Part shown: one piece after another, positions 50,937-61,311 of the stretch
Numbering within the stretch: the first letter of the stretch is position 1
How the letters are laid out: each line of letters opens with the position of its first letter
Origin: Istiophorus platypterus
Lineage: Eukaryota > Chordata > Actinopteri > Istiophoriformes > Istiophoridae
Direction of reading: 5' to 3'
DNA: 64,000 nt
Assembly (NCBI GenBank): GCA_016859345.1
Contig: CM029120.1
Span: 20,607,001-20,671,000 of the forward strand
Position numbers and translations under genes: made by a program
Notes under the pieces: model-generated
The model's database searches: none
Seen by the model: the letters and a program-made list of their open reading frames with translations, nothing else
Told to the model about the DNA's origin: nothing

Positions 50937-50981
50937 TATTGATCACATAATGCCTGAGGTCCAGGTATTATGTGATCAATA
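50937..50981. other. Perfect 15-bp inverted repeat hairpin
   Basis: TATTGATCACATAAT (50,937-50,951) and ATTATGTGATCAATA (50,967-50,981) are exact reverse complements. The 15-base spacer can add a G-U pair and CCTG/CAGG, leaving a 5-base loop, for a stem of about 20 bp. A further CACATAATATA follows directly. It may be a small foldback element or a protein-binding palindrome; transcription is unknown. Confidence 0.75.
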
Positions 50982-51678
50982 GTCACATAATATACAGAGC
51001 ATCAAAAACAGTTACAGAGCGTTATTCATTAATTCAACTTTGACCAGATGTGTGTTTGAAGCCTTGTAATTGAGTGGGCCTGGCCCACCTAGGCCCACCT
51101 GTGGCTGTGTGTATAGACTTTGAATTAAACATCAAGTAGCATTATTTATGTAATTAACATGCACCACAGACCTTAGATTCAACCTCGCACTTATATACTT
51201 ACCTATCTAGTATTTATTTCTCTAATGTTTTGATTTGCATTTTGATGATTTATATGGTTTTGTCCCATATAATGTTTTTAATGCAATATATAAACCACTT
51301 TTATTTGGCTCTTTATTTGAAATGAGCCCTACAAATATATTTCCCTTGCTATACCTTGCATTATGGTAAGAGTAAGGATTCAGTGTTTTGAGGTCAGTGC
51401 TTGACCTGTTCCGACAATCACCAGTTAGAATTTCTTGTTCCGTGCTGCACGCTTTTGACCATTCTTTTTGAAATTTCAATCTTTTTAAATTAGTGTCTCA
51501 AAATTCCCCCAGTTTTACACAAGTCCAATGCTAAATTGCAGCAGTATCCCTTTAAGCTTCATGACAAAGGATTTTTGAGCTTGCCCAATGGTTTTTCAAA
51601 GGGTTCTAAGAAGTAGCATGGTGCTTCAACCCATAAAAGAGCAATTTAATCCTTTACTTTATCTACAGTTGTCAAAAA

Positions 51679-51679
<1 letters not shown>

Positions 51680-51712
<33 letters not shown>
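51680..51712. repeat. (AAT)n microsatellite
   Basis: About 11 AAT units. Confidence 0.95.
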
Positions 51713-52721
51713 CATTCCTGACCCCTCCTCACCTACATCACTCATCTTTTACATTCAGGATGATAAGTAAGAATGCTGATTTTGTTTGCTTTGGGCCCAT
51801 GATGGAAAAAAAACCCCAAAAACATCAGAATGTGGAACCAGGGGGTTACTGTCTTCATACAACTCATTCATTCATTCCTCTTCCCCCATACAAGCAGAGC
51901 ATGATAGCTGCAAGCAGCTTTTCTCAGAAGTAATTTTGTTTGAACTAATGAGCGGTGAGAGAAGAGCCAGGTCTGTGTTTGCTTTAAAACGCCTTTGATG
52001 AATGACTCCTGTCCCAGTGGCTCATGCTTTCATTAGCTTGACACCAGATAGAAGCGAAGTCCTAAAAGAAAATGGAAAATTGATTTACCTCAATTTTCAT
52101 CCGGAGCAAATAGTTCATCCCTACAATCCCACGCGACGAAGCACAGAGCGAAAAACTGCCAGCGTGTGCTTCCTGTTGTGCTCATGTTGAAAGTAGTTGC
52201 TCCAATCAGCAGTTATGCCTTCGTTTCGCTGTGCAGCACCACTATTAATGTTATATGAAAGACAGTCACCAAAGCTGGAGTCTAACTTGGGCGCCCTTTC
52301 AGTGGGATTTATTTGGAGAGTCAGTCCTATTCTAATGATATTAAATTTGAGTGTATGTTCTAAGTGAAGAAAACATCCGGTGATCAATGAAAAAAGTAGG
52401 ATATTTGATCTCCTAAGTTGGCCAAAATGCTTGTATGATGACATGGCTATATTTATCATTTGATAAGTCTCATGTGTATGTAAATAGAATAAAGAAAACA
52501 CCAGTGGCAGGCTCTGCTGTTGTCGGTTTCCCAGAGCAGTATGGTACTAAGTGTTGAAAACTTTTAAGCTTTATTTAAATTCAAGAAAACTAAGAATGGG
52601 TTCCATGCATAAATGTCCTCCCCCAGATAGTCAGAAAGGAGTGAAAAGCAGGAGTGACTAAATACTTTCCGTATTTTGGTATGAATGTACGTATGTAATA
52701 TGACAAGCTAGTCAAAGCTCC

Positions 52722-52830
52722 TATTATTCTGTAATGGAGCAGAGTCAACGTTAACAGGAAGGTGGTTTCTCTTTTTTTTACTCATCATCATTTATGCTTC
52801 TAGTTCTTTTTGTTCCTCCTGTTTTATTTG
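52722..52830 (+). repeat. Direct repeat pair, copy 1
   Basis: TTCTGTAATGGAGCAGAGTC, then AACGTTAACAGGAAGGTG, then TTTTACTCATCATCATTTAT and GCTTCTAGTTCTTTTTGTTC. The same order occurs at 54,853-54,970. Unnamed repeat. Confidence 0.6.
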
Positions 52831-54852
52831 TTTTTTTTTCTATAGATAAAGATATATTCAGCATATATGTAACATGACCCAGGGCAACAAAATCCAAAAG
52901 CCCTTAACACATACTACTCATCTCTACGCTCATCATCCTCGGGGTGGAAGATGCACCCTTGCTCAAAGCCAATAACCCTCACTACCAGTAGTACAACATG
53001 AAAAAGTTCCTGAGGTATATAATTCAATGTGAATACAATTAAATTTTCACATTTTACTGGTGTTCCTTCTCATGTTATTATGGTCAGCCCCTTCATAGTT
53101 CTCTGTCATAAAGAATAATATCACAAACAGCATATATTGATATTTTCAGCATACCTGCGGGGAAAATATCTGCTAGAAGTTTTGTTCCTGCATGAATGTC
53201 ATTACTTATTACAAGAGTTATGTCCAAATAACTCCCCATTTAATATACAGTGGTCTATATTTACTCTCTGACATTTTAGAGCATGCAAATTCTGAATGGG
53301 TAACGCCCTGAGAATGTAACAAAAAGTAGGGTCCACCACATGTATACTAATTTCTGCTAATAATATTGCATATTGCAATTAGTAGATATGAAAATTACAT
53401 TTCTGTGGCTCTACACTCATCAGTGATGACGCAAAATGATGATTCACAAGTGCCTAAAATATCACTTTACTGCTTGCTAATGAGTTAACTACTAAGTGTT
53501 TCTAGAGAGTAGCGAATGAGGGAGTGAGGGAGTGATTTCATACAAAGCAAAGGTGTGAATGAAACTGTGATGACTCATGAGATGCAGCCCTGATATGTCA
53601 CCTCTGGAGGCCAACTATTGGCTGATTCAGAGCTTGAGGGAGGGCATTATTCAGACATGATTGCAGACCTTATTTTACAACACAGTTTGGAGTCACCACA
53701 GTGCACACTAGAGAATCATTTAATGTTTGCTCAAGGATTCTCACATACAAACCCTGTAAGTCCTACTTTTTTCTGACTCATATGCAATTTATGTTTAGGA
53801 CCATTCTTAAGATCATTCTTTAGATGTCAATCCAACCTTAAACTTTTATCACTCTTAAGGTCTTAAAGCATCACTTTCTGCTGAGCAAAAACCTATGTTT
53901 TAATGACAGAAATTTTTTGTAGCAACCTAGAGTTTTACTGACACAAACAGCTGCTCTAGTGGAAAATAAATTCGCTGTTTAAGTCAAACTTTGACAGGCA
54001 GAGTCAAACAGTCTTAGTTTTTATGCATAAATCAGTGTGGAGCTTTAGTGATGGACAAAAGTTGAACATGTACTAAATATGTATGTCTTAGATACATATG
54101 TCCTTAGTTATCAAGTTCTTGGCTGTGAACCACTGATGTGGGCTATCCTTGTGGTGAGCTGGGTTGTATAAGCTTTTCATAGCAACAACAATAGAGGAAA
54201 CAGTTGGAAACAAGAAGAGGAGAGAGAGAAGTGACCAAAATACAGCAAACATCTTTTTTTTTTTTATCGCACATTGGCTGCCTTCACCATCTGCTTCTTC
54301 TTTGGTTTGATTTTATGGATTCTGGTTATCATATCCTCAGGCAGGATACCATTTCAATGCCGACAGCTCATCAAGACAGGTAATGAGCGCTGAGGTGTGA
54401 ACATAACCATCTGAGGGAGAGGAAGTCAGGACTAAAAATTTGAATCAGTGTTATAGCGTGAAGATGCACTGTTAATTGAAAGAGTCACCCAACAACTACT
54501 AAATAGTGTTTATAGCTACAAAAAAGTGATAAGGCTTTTATATCCAGGAGGTCTTTTCCGTTTAGAGTCTCCAATCTGCTCACAACCATTGAAAATAAAT
54601 TGCAGTCTTCTCTTTTGACCGAATCTAACACTTTTTTTGCAACCTCAGCCAGTCATGTCAAGAATGGTGTTTCACATTTGGTGGATTAGAAAACCTTTCA
54701 CCAAAATGTTTCCATTACGATGGTCCATAAGCAAACATTCAATATTTTTTCCGTGAATACCGAACAGAGACTGTGCGAGAAAACAGGGTTCATGCTTGGT
54801 ATAAAGCACGTATCTATCTCATTACAGAAATAGTAAGTGTAGCCATGGTAAT
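52831..54852. other. Intergenic stretch, nothing recognised
   Basis: No gene supported. A GT donor-like site follows CTCATCAAGACAG at 54,380, but upstream frames contain stops or a T run and no domain was recognised. Confidence 0.4.
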
Positions 54853-54970
54853 TTCTGTAATGGAGCATAGTTAATGTTAACAGAAAGGTGATTTAATTCA
54901 CCCTCTTCTCCTGTTTTACTCATCACCACTTATGCTTCTAGCTCTTTTCCTTCTTCCTGTCTTCCTCTTA
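54853..54970 (+). repeat. Direct repeat pair, copy 2
   Basis: TTCTGTAATGGAGCATAGTT, then AATGTTAACAGAAAGGTG, then TTTTACTCATCACCACTTAT and GCTTCTAGCTCTTTTCCTTC. Same orientation as copy 1, about 2.1 kb away, with scattered substitutions and an insertion. Confidence 0.6.
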
Positions 54971-55664
54971 TTCAGTCAAATCAACGTTAGTTTGAATTAC
55001 CCAACGTTTCTCCATTATTCTAACATATGGATTCAGTAATTCTGGGCCTCCAGCTGTGCCACTCCAGAAATGGCAATTCCAGTCTGTCAACTGGTAAATT
55101 GCTTTGCCCCATATAATATCACCTTAAAATGATTATATTTTTCACACACATGAAAATTGCTCAAATAAGTAATTTAAGTATTAATTTAACCATGTAGAAA
55201 ACACCTGTCCTCATTTTTGAAATGATGTACTGAGTGTTTTAAGTTCTGTTGCACTGTGAAGATGTGAATATGAGCAGCAGATTTTTCTCAAAATTGGACA
55301 ACCCACGCAGCTCATTATTTTGTATTAACCAAACTTCCCACTCAGCTTTCGGGCTTTGTAAATATCGCTGCAGCACTGCTGTGAAACGACAGGCCTTGCA
55401 GGCTTTGATAGACTGCTTGCACAAGGCTCGCCTCCCGCAAACCTGAGTTAGCATAACATCAAATGTTTTGGTAGAAAGTATGTTTAAAAAAAAAAAAATA
55501 AATAATAGAAAAAAAAATCTTGTAAGCAATTCAAAATAAAAAAAAATAAGATAAATAAGGAATATCCAGCCTCTGTCAATTCAAGTAGTAGTAGTCATAC
55601 GATTATAAACTTGGCTTAAATCAGTGAAAAAACAGAAAGAAAGAGACCTGGCTTTCAGGCTAAC
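54971..55664. other. Intergenic stretch, nothing recognised
   Basis: Both strands are open for 65-96 codons between about 55,240 and 55,530, with no domain; A-rich tract near 55,485-55,555. Confidence 0.4.
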
Positions 55665-55790
55665 ACCGCAGTCCCATCCATTCAGTGGCCATCCCTGTTT
55701 ATCTTTGAGGGTCGCCAGGGGCCTGTTGTTAAGCTGACAAGGGGCGGGAGGCAGCCTGAACAGGTTGCCAGGCCATGTATTTACACTTAA
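55665..55790 (+). repeat. Dispersed fish repeat fragment (GGGTCGCCAGG family)
   Basis: CCCATCCATTCAGTGG, then TCTTTGAGGGTCGCCAGGGG, AAGCTGACAAGGGGCGGGAG, GCAGCCTGAACAGGTTGCCA and GGCCATG. This is the recognisable core of an extremely common teleost repeat. Confidence 0.7.
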
Positions 55791-57185
55791 TAAAATCTTT
55801 TTTAATGATATCTACAATTTACAATTAATAGTGTTAAATAACATCAAGTTTACTGTCAGAAAAGTTTGGGAAACACCAAGCTAGCCAGTGATTAAGACTG
55901 TGGAAGCAAAAGCTCTGGATGAATGAAAGTAGTAAATAATAAAATCATGTATCTTTGTGTGTGTGTGTGTGTGTGTGTGTGTACACACCAGACACTTGTT
56001 TCTTCATCTTAACTGGCAGACTTAAAAACTGGTTCCTACTGAGGTTTAACTGAACCAATTTCTGACAACCAACAGCTCTGCCTCTGAGAAATGTTTGTAT
56101 AAGCCAGAATCCAATTTTCTGTTTTCATGGATGACAACTTCTGCCTGTCCTGTCTGTCTGTGAGAGAATTGAGATTACAGTTCTAAACAGTATTTTCATA
56201 ACGCAAGTTCAGCAGACAAACAACATTGGTACAACACATATCTAAATAATCTACATATATTCATTAATGCTATTCAATAAGTCTCCATGGGATTTATTTA
56301 CATTCAACTCCTTATCCATCTCCTCCCTTGTTTGTCTCTTCTCTTCTGTGGCAGACCAGACTGCCAGATCTCAGAGGATCACAAAGATCTTAACCAGTCC
56401 ACCTCCTTAATCGACATCTTTAGCCTATTGTCAGTTATCAAGTTCAGTTCTTGTTAAGTTGTGGTTTGTGCTCATGCGTTTGACACAAAGCTAGCTGATC
56501 ACTGATAGTTCCATTCTTTTTTGCTTGTTGTGTTCCAACTGAACATTCACTATGCAAGTCCAGTCCCCCTTAATTATTGTTGCTCTGCCTATTCACCTTA
56601 ATAGTAATTGTTTTTTTATTGTTAATTACAACTCCAAAATTTTAGTTGTTATTTTAGGAATGGGATGTTGATTTTGCACGTTGAAGGCAGACAAGAGTAA
56701 GTTTCTGATTTCTAGCTGGAAACCATCTAGTAGAAATAAAAAGTGTCGCTAGTAGAAACAAGAACCCTGTAAAATGCACAGCTGCATGTTTCAGGCAAAA
56801 TAAATGTGAGATCAGACTGACCATAGCCCTTTTTTGACTGCTTAACTGGCTTACATACTGTAGGTGGCAGTAATTTTAAAGTGTGTTTCACTTATGACAC
56901 TACAAGAGAAGAGACCTTTAAAGAAGAACACTAACCAGTAAGATTGGTAAACATAGTGCTATCTCAAGTAATGCTGGCTGGGTTTTAATGGAATGTAAAC
57001 TTCACCAAATTCACTAGAGGGCCCAAGTGAAACCAAAACTTTCAGGTTCTGTTCCAGAAGTAAGAAAATCTCATTCAAAACCCTTAGGCATTTGTAAATA
57101 GATAACCCTAAAATCTTCTCAATTACATTTGAGCACCACAAACCAAACCTGTAGTAAAAGGTGAACTGCGAAAACACAGTGGAAA
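55791..57185. other. Intergenic stretch with a (GT)n tract
   Basis: GT microsatellite at 55,956-55,982. No supported gene. Confidence 0.45.
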
Positions 57186-57480
57186 TATAGCTGCAAGCAG
57201 CGATGTGTCATTATGTGAAAAGTATTGCTTTAAGCAACAAGTTTCATATGACACGTGACTTCATATTCTGTTTGGCGGCTTCACCAGCAATTTGGCACCA
57301 GAATGGCTCTGACGGGTAAATCGGAAAATCAAAAAGCCATATACATAGCTTTGTGAGGCTTGTTCGGAAGATTATCTGCTCCAAAATTGTTAAAGATTAG
57401 ACATAATTTGTGCCCTCTGGAAAATTTTCAAATATTTGATAAAATCCAATATAGCAGCTGGAACAGTTAGGTTGACATTA
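57186..57480 (-). repeat. Dispersed fish repeat, inverted relative to 4,486-4,763
   Basis: Starts ATATAGCTGCAAGCAGCG and ends ATAAAATCCAATATAGCAGC. The reverse complement carries the same ordered blocks as 4,486-4,763 (GGGCACAAATTATGTC, AAGCCGCCAAACAG). Non-coding. Confidence 0.7.
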
Positions 57481-57784
57481 AAATTGACTAAGCCTTGGGA
57501 CCAACCACAGCATTACTGAACAGAAGAATGATTTATTATTATTTTTTTTTTAAGGCAATCACATCATCATGTAACATGCAAGAACACATTTTTGCTTATT
57601 GCAGTGCCCCCTGTTGTTCAAATGTAGCAAAAAAAAAACGCTTCCCTAATAAATAAATAAATAAATAAATAAATAAAGATTTAAAAAATTGACCAATTGA
57701 TTGTTCAACAAAATGTCAAGAAATAGTGGAAATGGCCATGCTAATTTTCTGAAGTTAACATTTTAAAATGGTTTTTGCTTCAGA
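57481..57784. other. Spacer with (AAAT)n and a MITE-like fragment
   Basis: AAAT tract at about 57,648-57,678, then TTGACCAATTGATTGTTCAA and AAAATGTCAAGAAATAGTGG, shared with 61,440-61,490. Directly abuts the right arm of the inverted duplication. Confidence 0.5.
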
Positions 57785-58128
57785 ATAGAGTATCATATCA
57801 CAGCTGCACAAATATAGAGTATATCAAAGTGCCATGATTCTACACATAACTACTGTTCAAAGTGAGAGAGACAGAGGCCATACAACCATTTCTCTTCATT
57901 TTACCATAAAACATGTCCAAGGTTAAACTGTTAAATTTGCATTGTCTGACTTTGAGTAGTCGTAGTTTTGTGTCCATTGCGTCATCCATGCTGTAGAGAT
58001 GACGTTCATTATGACATTTATAGACCGAACTTAACTGACAAGCCTCACACAGCTGCAATGAAATTCACGACTCCTACAAAGGCTATTTACTATTTCTATT
58101 TTCTATTTTTCTATTCTTTATTCTATGA

Positions 58129-58131
<3 letters not shown>

Positions 58132-58187
<56 letters not shown>

Positions 58188-58194
58188 GTGTGTG
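58132..58194. repeat. (GT)n microsatellite in right arm
   Basis: About 31 GT units with two TA interruptions near the end; corresponds to the shorter CA tract at 2,159-2,185 in the left arm. Confidence 0.95.
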
Positions 58195-58659
58195 AACTAG
58201 TACAGTCTACTATAAAAAAGTAAACCCAGGTAACACAGATAATAATACTGGATAGAAAGCGATCGATTGCATAAATCACAAATTAAAAATTTGTATTAGA
58301 GTATAATGTTATGACATCAAAATTCGGAAGCCCTGTTATGACGTTACAAGGAGTCCTTCATTGTTTGGAAGGGGTCATTTTGCTTTCACCTGAAAACTCT
58401 TCACTACCTACGGAAAAGAGTTAGTTGAAGAAGTTACATCGAAGGATTGAGAAACTTTCTCAATATGTGAAAAATATTTTCACATGCTTATGTAGCCAGC
58501 ATTTGGTCACTGGATGACACTAAGGAAAACTAACACACATACAAACGCAGATACAAACACTTAAACACACACTGGTGAAGATTAAATAAGTACATCAAGT
58601 TCCAACCATCGAGTATCAAACACAGTATTTAAGATGCTTGTCATATAAGGATCTAAATT

Positions 58660-58930
58660 TGTTTCTACTTTACATGTCGCCTCCACTACATTCCAGAGAG
58701 ACATGTTTTTACTTCACTACATTCATTTGACAGTCGGAAATATTAACTTATCAGGTTAAGAGGTTGTAAAGTTAGTGAACTCTTGATACTTCAAGTACAT
58801 TTTTCTGTTAATAAATACCTACTACATAACATTTTAAACGCTAGATCTTTACTTGTAATTGAATGTTTTTACTCTGGTATTGCTGCTTTTACTAAAATTA
58901 CCTGAATGCTGAAGTAGCATTTGATCATAT
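58660..58930 (+). repeat. Dispersed fish repeat (AAGTA-rich family) in the kinase 5' flank
   Basis: TCCACTACATTCCAGAGAGA, CACTACATTCATTTGACAGT, TTGATACTTCAAGTACATTT and TTTTACTTGTAATTG-like blocks match the family at 24,645-24,975. The left arm keeps only its first part: the 417-bp left-arm deletion begins within this element. Confidence 0.6.
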
Positions 58931-59112
58931 TTTTTATTATATAGTGTATAGTTCTCTTTTCATTCTTTGGAAACACCACTGACTAAAATGGTCATGATGC
59001 CATATTCAGTATCTGACATAAAATTCTTCTTCATGTGGTCACGCAATTATAGTAAATGTTCATTCGCGTGACATAATGAATGCTTCAGCTACAATTGTGT
59101 TGTGTTGATCAA

Positions 59113-61167
59113 ATGAGCCTTTCTGACTCTGAAGAGAAGCAACCAGAGAGCTCAGAGGTGCTAAAGAGCGATGCACTGTGCAGCAGTACAAGTCGCTACC
59201 TCACTGAGGATTTCATGGGAGAAGGGACTTTGGCAAAGTTGCCAAGGCTGTGACTTTACTCACCTCACAGATCGTGGCCCCCAAGATCCTACAAACGGAA
59301 CAGACTGCTGAGAGAGTGGTAGTTTATTTAAATCATTTTTCACATTTCCTTGCTTATGTTTTGTTTATTAAATGAGCTTCTGATACCACATTGTGTCACT
59401 TATGATTACCTATGTAATTTTTCCTTTTTTCCAGACAGATCAAAATGCTTGAAGTCGTGAGTCATCTTGACCCAGTCGAGATGAATGTGGTTCAGTTCTC
59501 TGAGCAGTTTGACCACAAATGACGTACCTGTCTAGTGTTTGAAATGCTGGACAGGAGCCTTTTTCAGCTGCTCATAGAACGAGACTGGCAGTTACTGTCT
59601 TAGTGAGATAAAGACTATGTGGCTTTGATCAATCATCAACGAGTAATGGCAATATACTCAGCCAGCTGAGAAAGAAGTTACGTACTGAAGTACCATAACT
59701 GTGTTTCTTCTCCTTCTGTTTAAGCCTCTGCCCTGAACAATGGTCATTTTAACTGTCTACATTGTGTCCTTTGTCCCTGTGGTTGCTGACGGCCTTTGAT
59801 GCACTGGAGGATATCGTGTCGTCACTCGGACCTGAAGCCAGACAACATTATGCTGGCAAACCACCCATGTGAGCCCTTCAGGGTCAAACTTATAGATTCC
59901 GTTGTGTCCTTCACCACCCAAGAAGACTCACTTGTCATGAGAATTCAGCCTCTGCGTTATAGGTAGTTTCAATCTAAAAAGCTTGTCTTTTAACATGTCT
60001 GCAGTTTTGTGTTTATGCTGTAAACTAGCAGAGGTCGTTTCAATATTCAGTACACATGCTGATTTTGACAATGTACTTAATAGCTCTTCTGATTCTTGTA
60101 CGCTACACAGGGAACCTGAAGTCATCCTGAGCCTCCCTGTCTCCGAGGCCACAGACATGCGGGGTCTTGGCCGCGTGCTCAGCCTCTTGTAGCTGAACAC
60201 CTGTTTTTGATAAACTGCGAGTACCAGTCAGGCAGAGGTGAACCAGGTGAACCAAGGTGAACCAGCGTTGGGACAATCCAAGATGGTGGATGAAGGTAAC
60301 GTAACTTCGTACAGTTCATCACAATTTTTTTCTCTCCCCATTAAACAACAACTCTTTTAAAATGTTAAAGACATTAAATGAGAAACCTCCGACTCACAGG
60401 TTTTGTCCCTGTAGACCCAGGCTTGGCACTGGCATTGAGCCAGAAACATGGAAGAGCGTTTGTAGAAGCCTGGTTGACCTGATAACAGTAAGTGGTCCAA
60501 TTCATGCCTAAAAAATGAATTAATACTGATTTGAGAGACAGGAAATAGTTAATCTGATCTGAACCTATTGTTTTAAATCCAGCACAACCTAGAGACACAG
60601 GAATCCATGAGCTGGAGGAACAAAGGGTGTTCGTCAACCTCCTGAAGTGTCGTCGACAGACCAAACCAGAGAGGAGGATCACTCCAGAGAAGCCTATCAC
60701 CAACCCCTTTGTCACCATGGCCCATCTGGAGGATGAAATAGAGACCAGCTCATAGTAAGTGACTGTGTTCCAGTGGGGTTAAATAGATACATGATTCACT
60801 TAATGAACATGTTTGTTTACTGACTGAGAGATCCATTAATCTACTGTCATATTTTATTAAGTGGCCAGGATTTTTTAGAGAAATCGCCCTCTTACAAATG
60901 GACTACTCCGATGAGGAGCTATCTCCTGATGTTGAGGCTGAGGAAGAGCCCAAAGGTGAAGAGCCTCCAGCCACAACCTCTTCAAAAGACGAAGGCTCAG
61001 AGTTTCCTAGCTCATGTGATGGAGCAGAGGCTGCTGCAGGAATAGACTCTCCTGGCTCAGCTGTAGGAGAAGCAGCTGTCAATAAAGGTGCCGCCACTCC
61101 AGCTGAGGTCAATGCTGGGTCAGCTGATGAGGGAATCCTTTGGCCAGGTTATAAGGACTTTGTTTAG
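59113..61167 (+). pseudogene. HIPK-like protein kinase pseudogene, right copy (near full length)
   Basis: Plus-strand partner of the left copy. Proposed ATG at 59,113 (MSLSDSEEKQPESSEVLK), then exons 59,113-59,318, 59,439-about 59,606, about 59,780-59,962, 60,111-about 60,228, a residue ending at 60,295 (RWDNPRWWMK), 60,415-60,487, 60,583-60,754 (ERRITPEKPITNPFVTMAHL, kinase subdomain XI) and about 60,862-61,167 (acidic tail, stop at 61,165-61,167). Lesions: a 1-base loss in the glycine loop near 59,230; TGA at 59,520-59,522, where the left copy has GGA (Gly); TAG after DWQLLS; DSV in place of DFG; the Arg and TAG also seen in the left copy; about 200 bp covering most of the PADH exon deleted; and an apparent 1-base loss in the T run at 60,871-60,876. 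The last exon stays open for 90 codons. Reading frame and motifs are seen directly; the HIPK-like label is by recognition of family motifs. Confidence 0.85.
60862..61167 (+). other. Open terminal exon of the right kinase pseudogene (acidic C-terminal tail)
   Basis: Open for 90 codons from the ATG at 60,898. It begins MDYSDEELSPDVEAEEE and continues as a Glu/Ser/Ala-rich low-complexity tail ending YKDFV. The preceding exon ends at 60,754 with split codon TA and a GTAAGT donor. An acceptor AG at 60,860-60,861 completes a Tyr codon, but the downstream frame is off by one in a run of six T. The alternative AG at 60,867-60,868 would create a stop. No catalytic motif lies here; it looks like a disordered tail. 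Confidence 0.6.
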
Positions 61168-61305
61168 AAAGACAAAATGTACATAAAGAAATCTGATTGT
61201 CTTATTTCTTACTTATGAATCAACCATGATATTGAAACTCAGAATCCTAGAAACAATCATATTGTTTGCTCTTCATTATTTCAAAGCAACTTTTGACCTA
61301 ATGTC

Positions 61306-61311
61306 AATAAA
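61306..61311 (+). terminator. Polyadenylation signal AATAAA
   Basis: A canonical AATAAA lies about 140 bases after the stop codon at 61,165-61,167 of the right kinase pseudogene, a normal 3' UTR distance. This supports the view that the right copy derives from genomic duplication of a complete 3' end. Use cannot be judged from sequence. Confidence 0.45.

Larger units (their letters stand above)
49831..52720. other. Intergenic stretch with a hairpin and an (AAT)n tract
   Basis: Contains a perfect inverted repeat at 50,937-50,981 and the AAT microsatellite at 51,680-51,712. Three spaced TTAGGG hexamers near 50,425-50,455 are not a telomeric array. No gene supported. Confidence 0.45.
57785..60619 (+). 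repeat. Right arm of large inverted segmental duplication
   Basis: Reverse-complement partner of 1-2,535. The arms are separated by about 55.2 kb and the genes in them point away from each other. The homology may continue past 60,619, but the left partner of that part is outside the window. Visual comparison shows long identical runs broken by scattered substitutions and small indels; percent identity was not computed. Confidence 0.92.

Noticed and set aside
54250..54385. Possible exon ending in CTCATCAAGACAG before GTAATGAG
   Set aside because: No recognised domain, and the T run upstream is not a convincing acceptor. More likely a chance donor.
60374..60718. 114-codon minus-strand open frame
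   Set aside because: Antisense shadow of kinase pseudogene exons 60,415-60,487 and 60,583-60,754.
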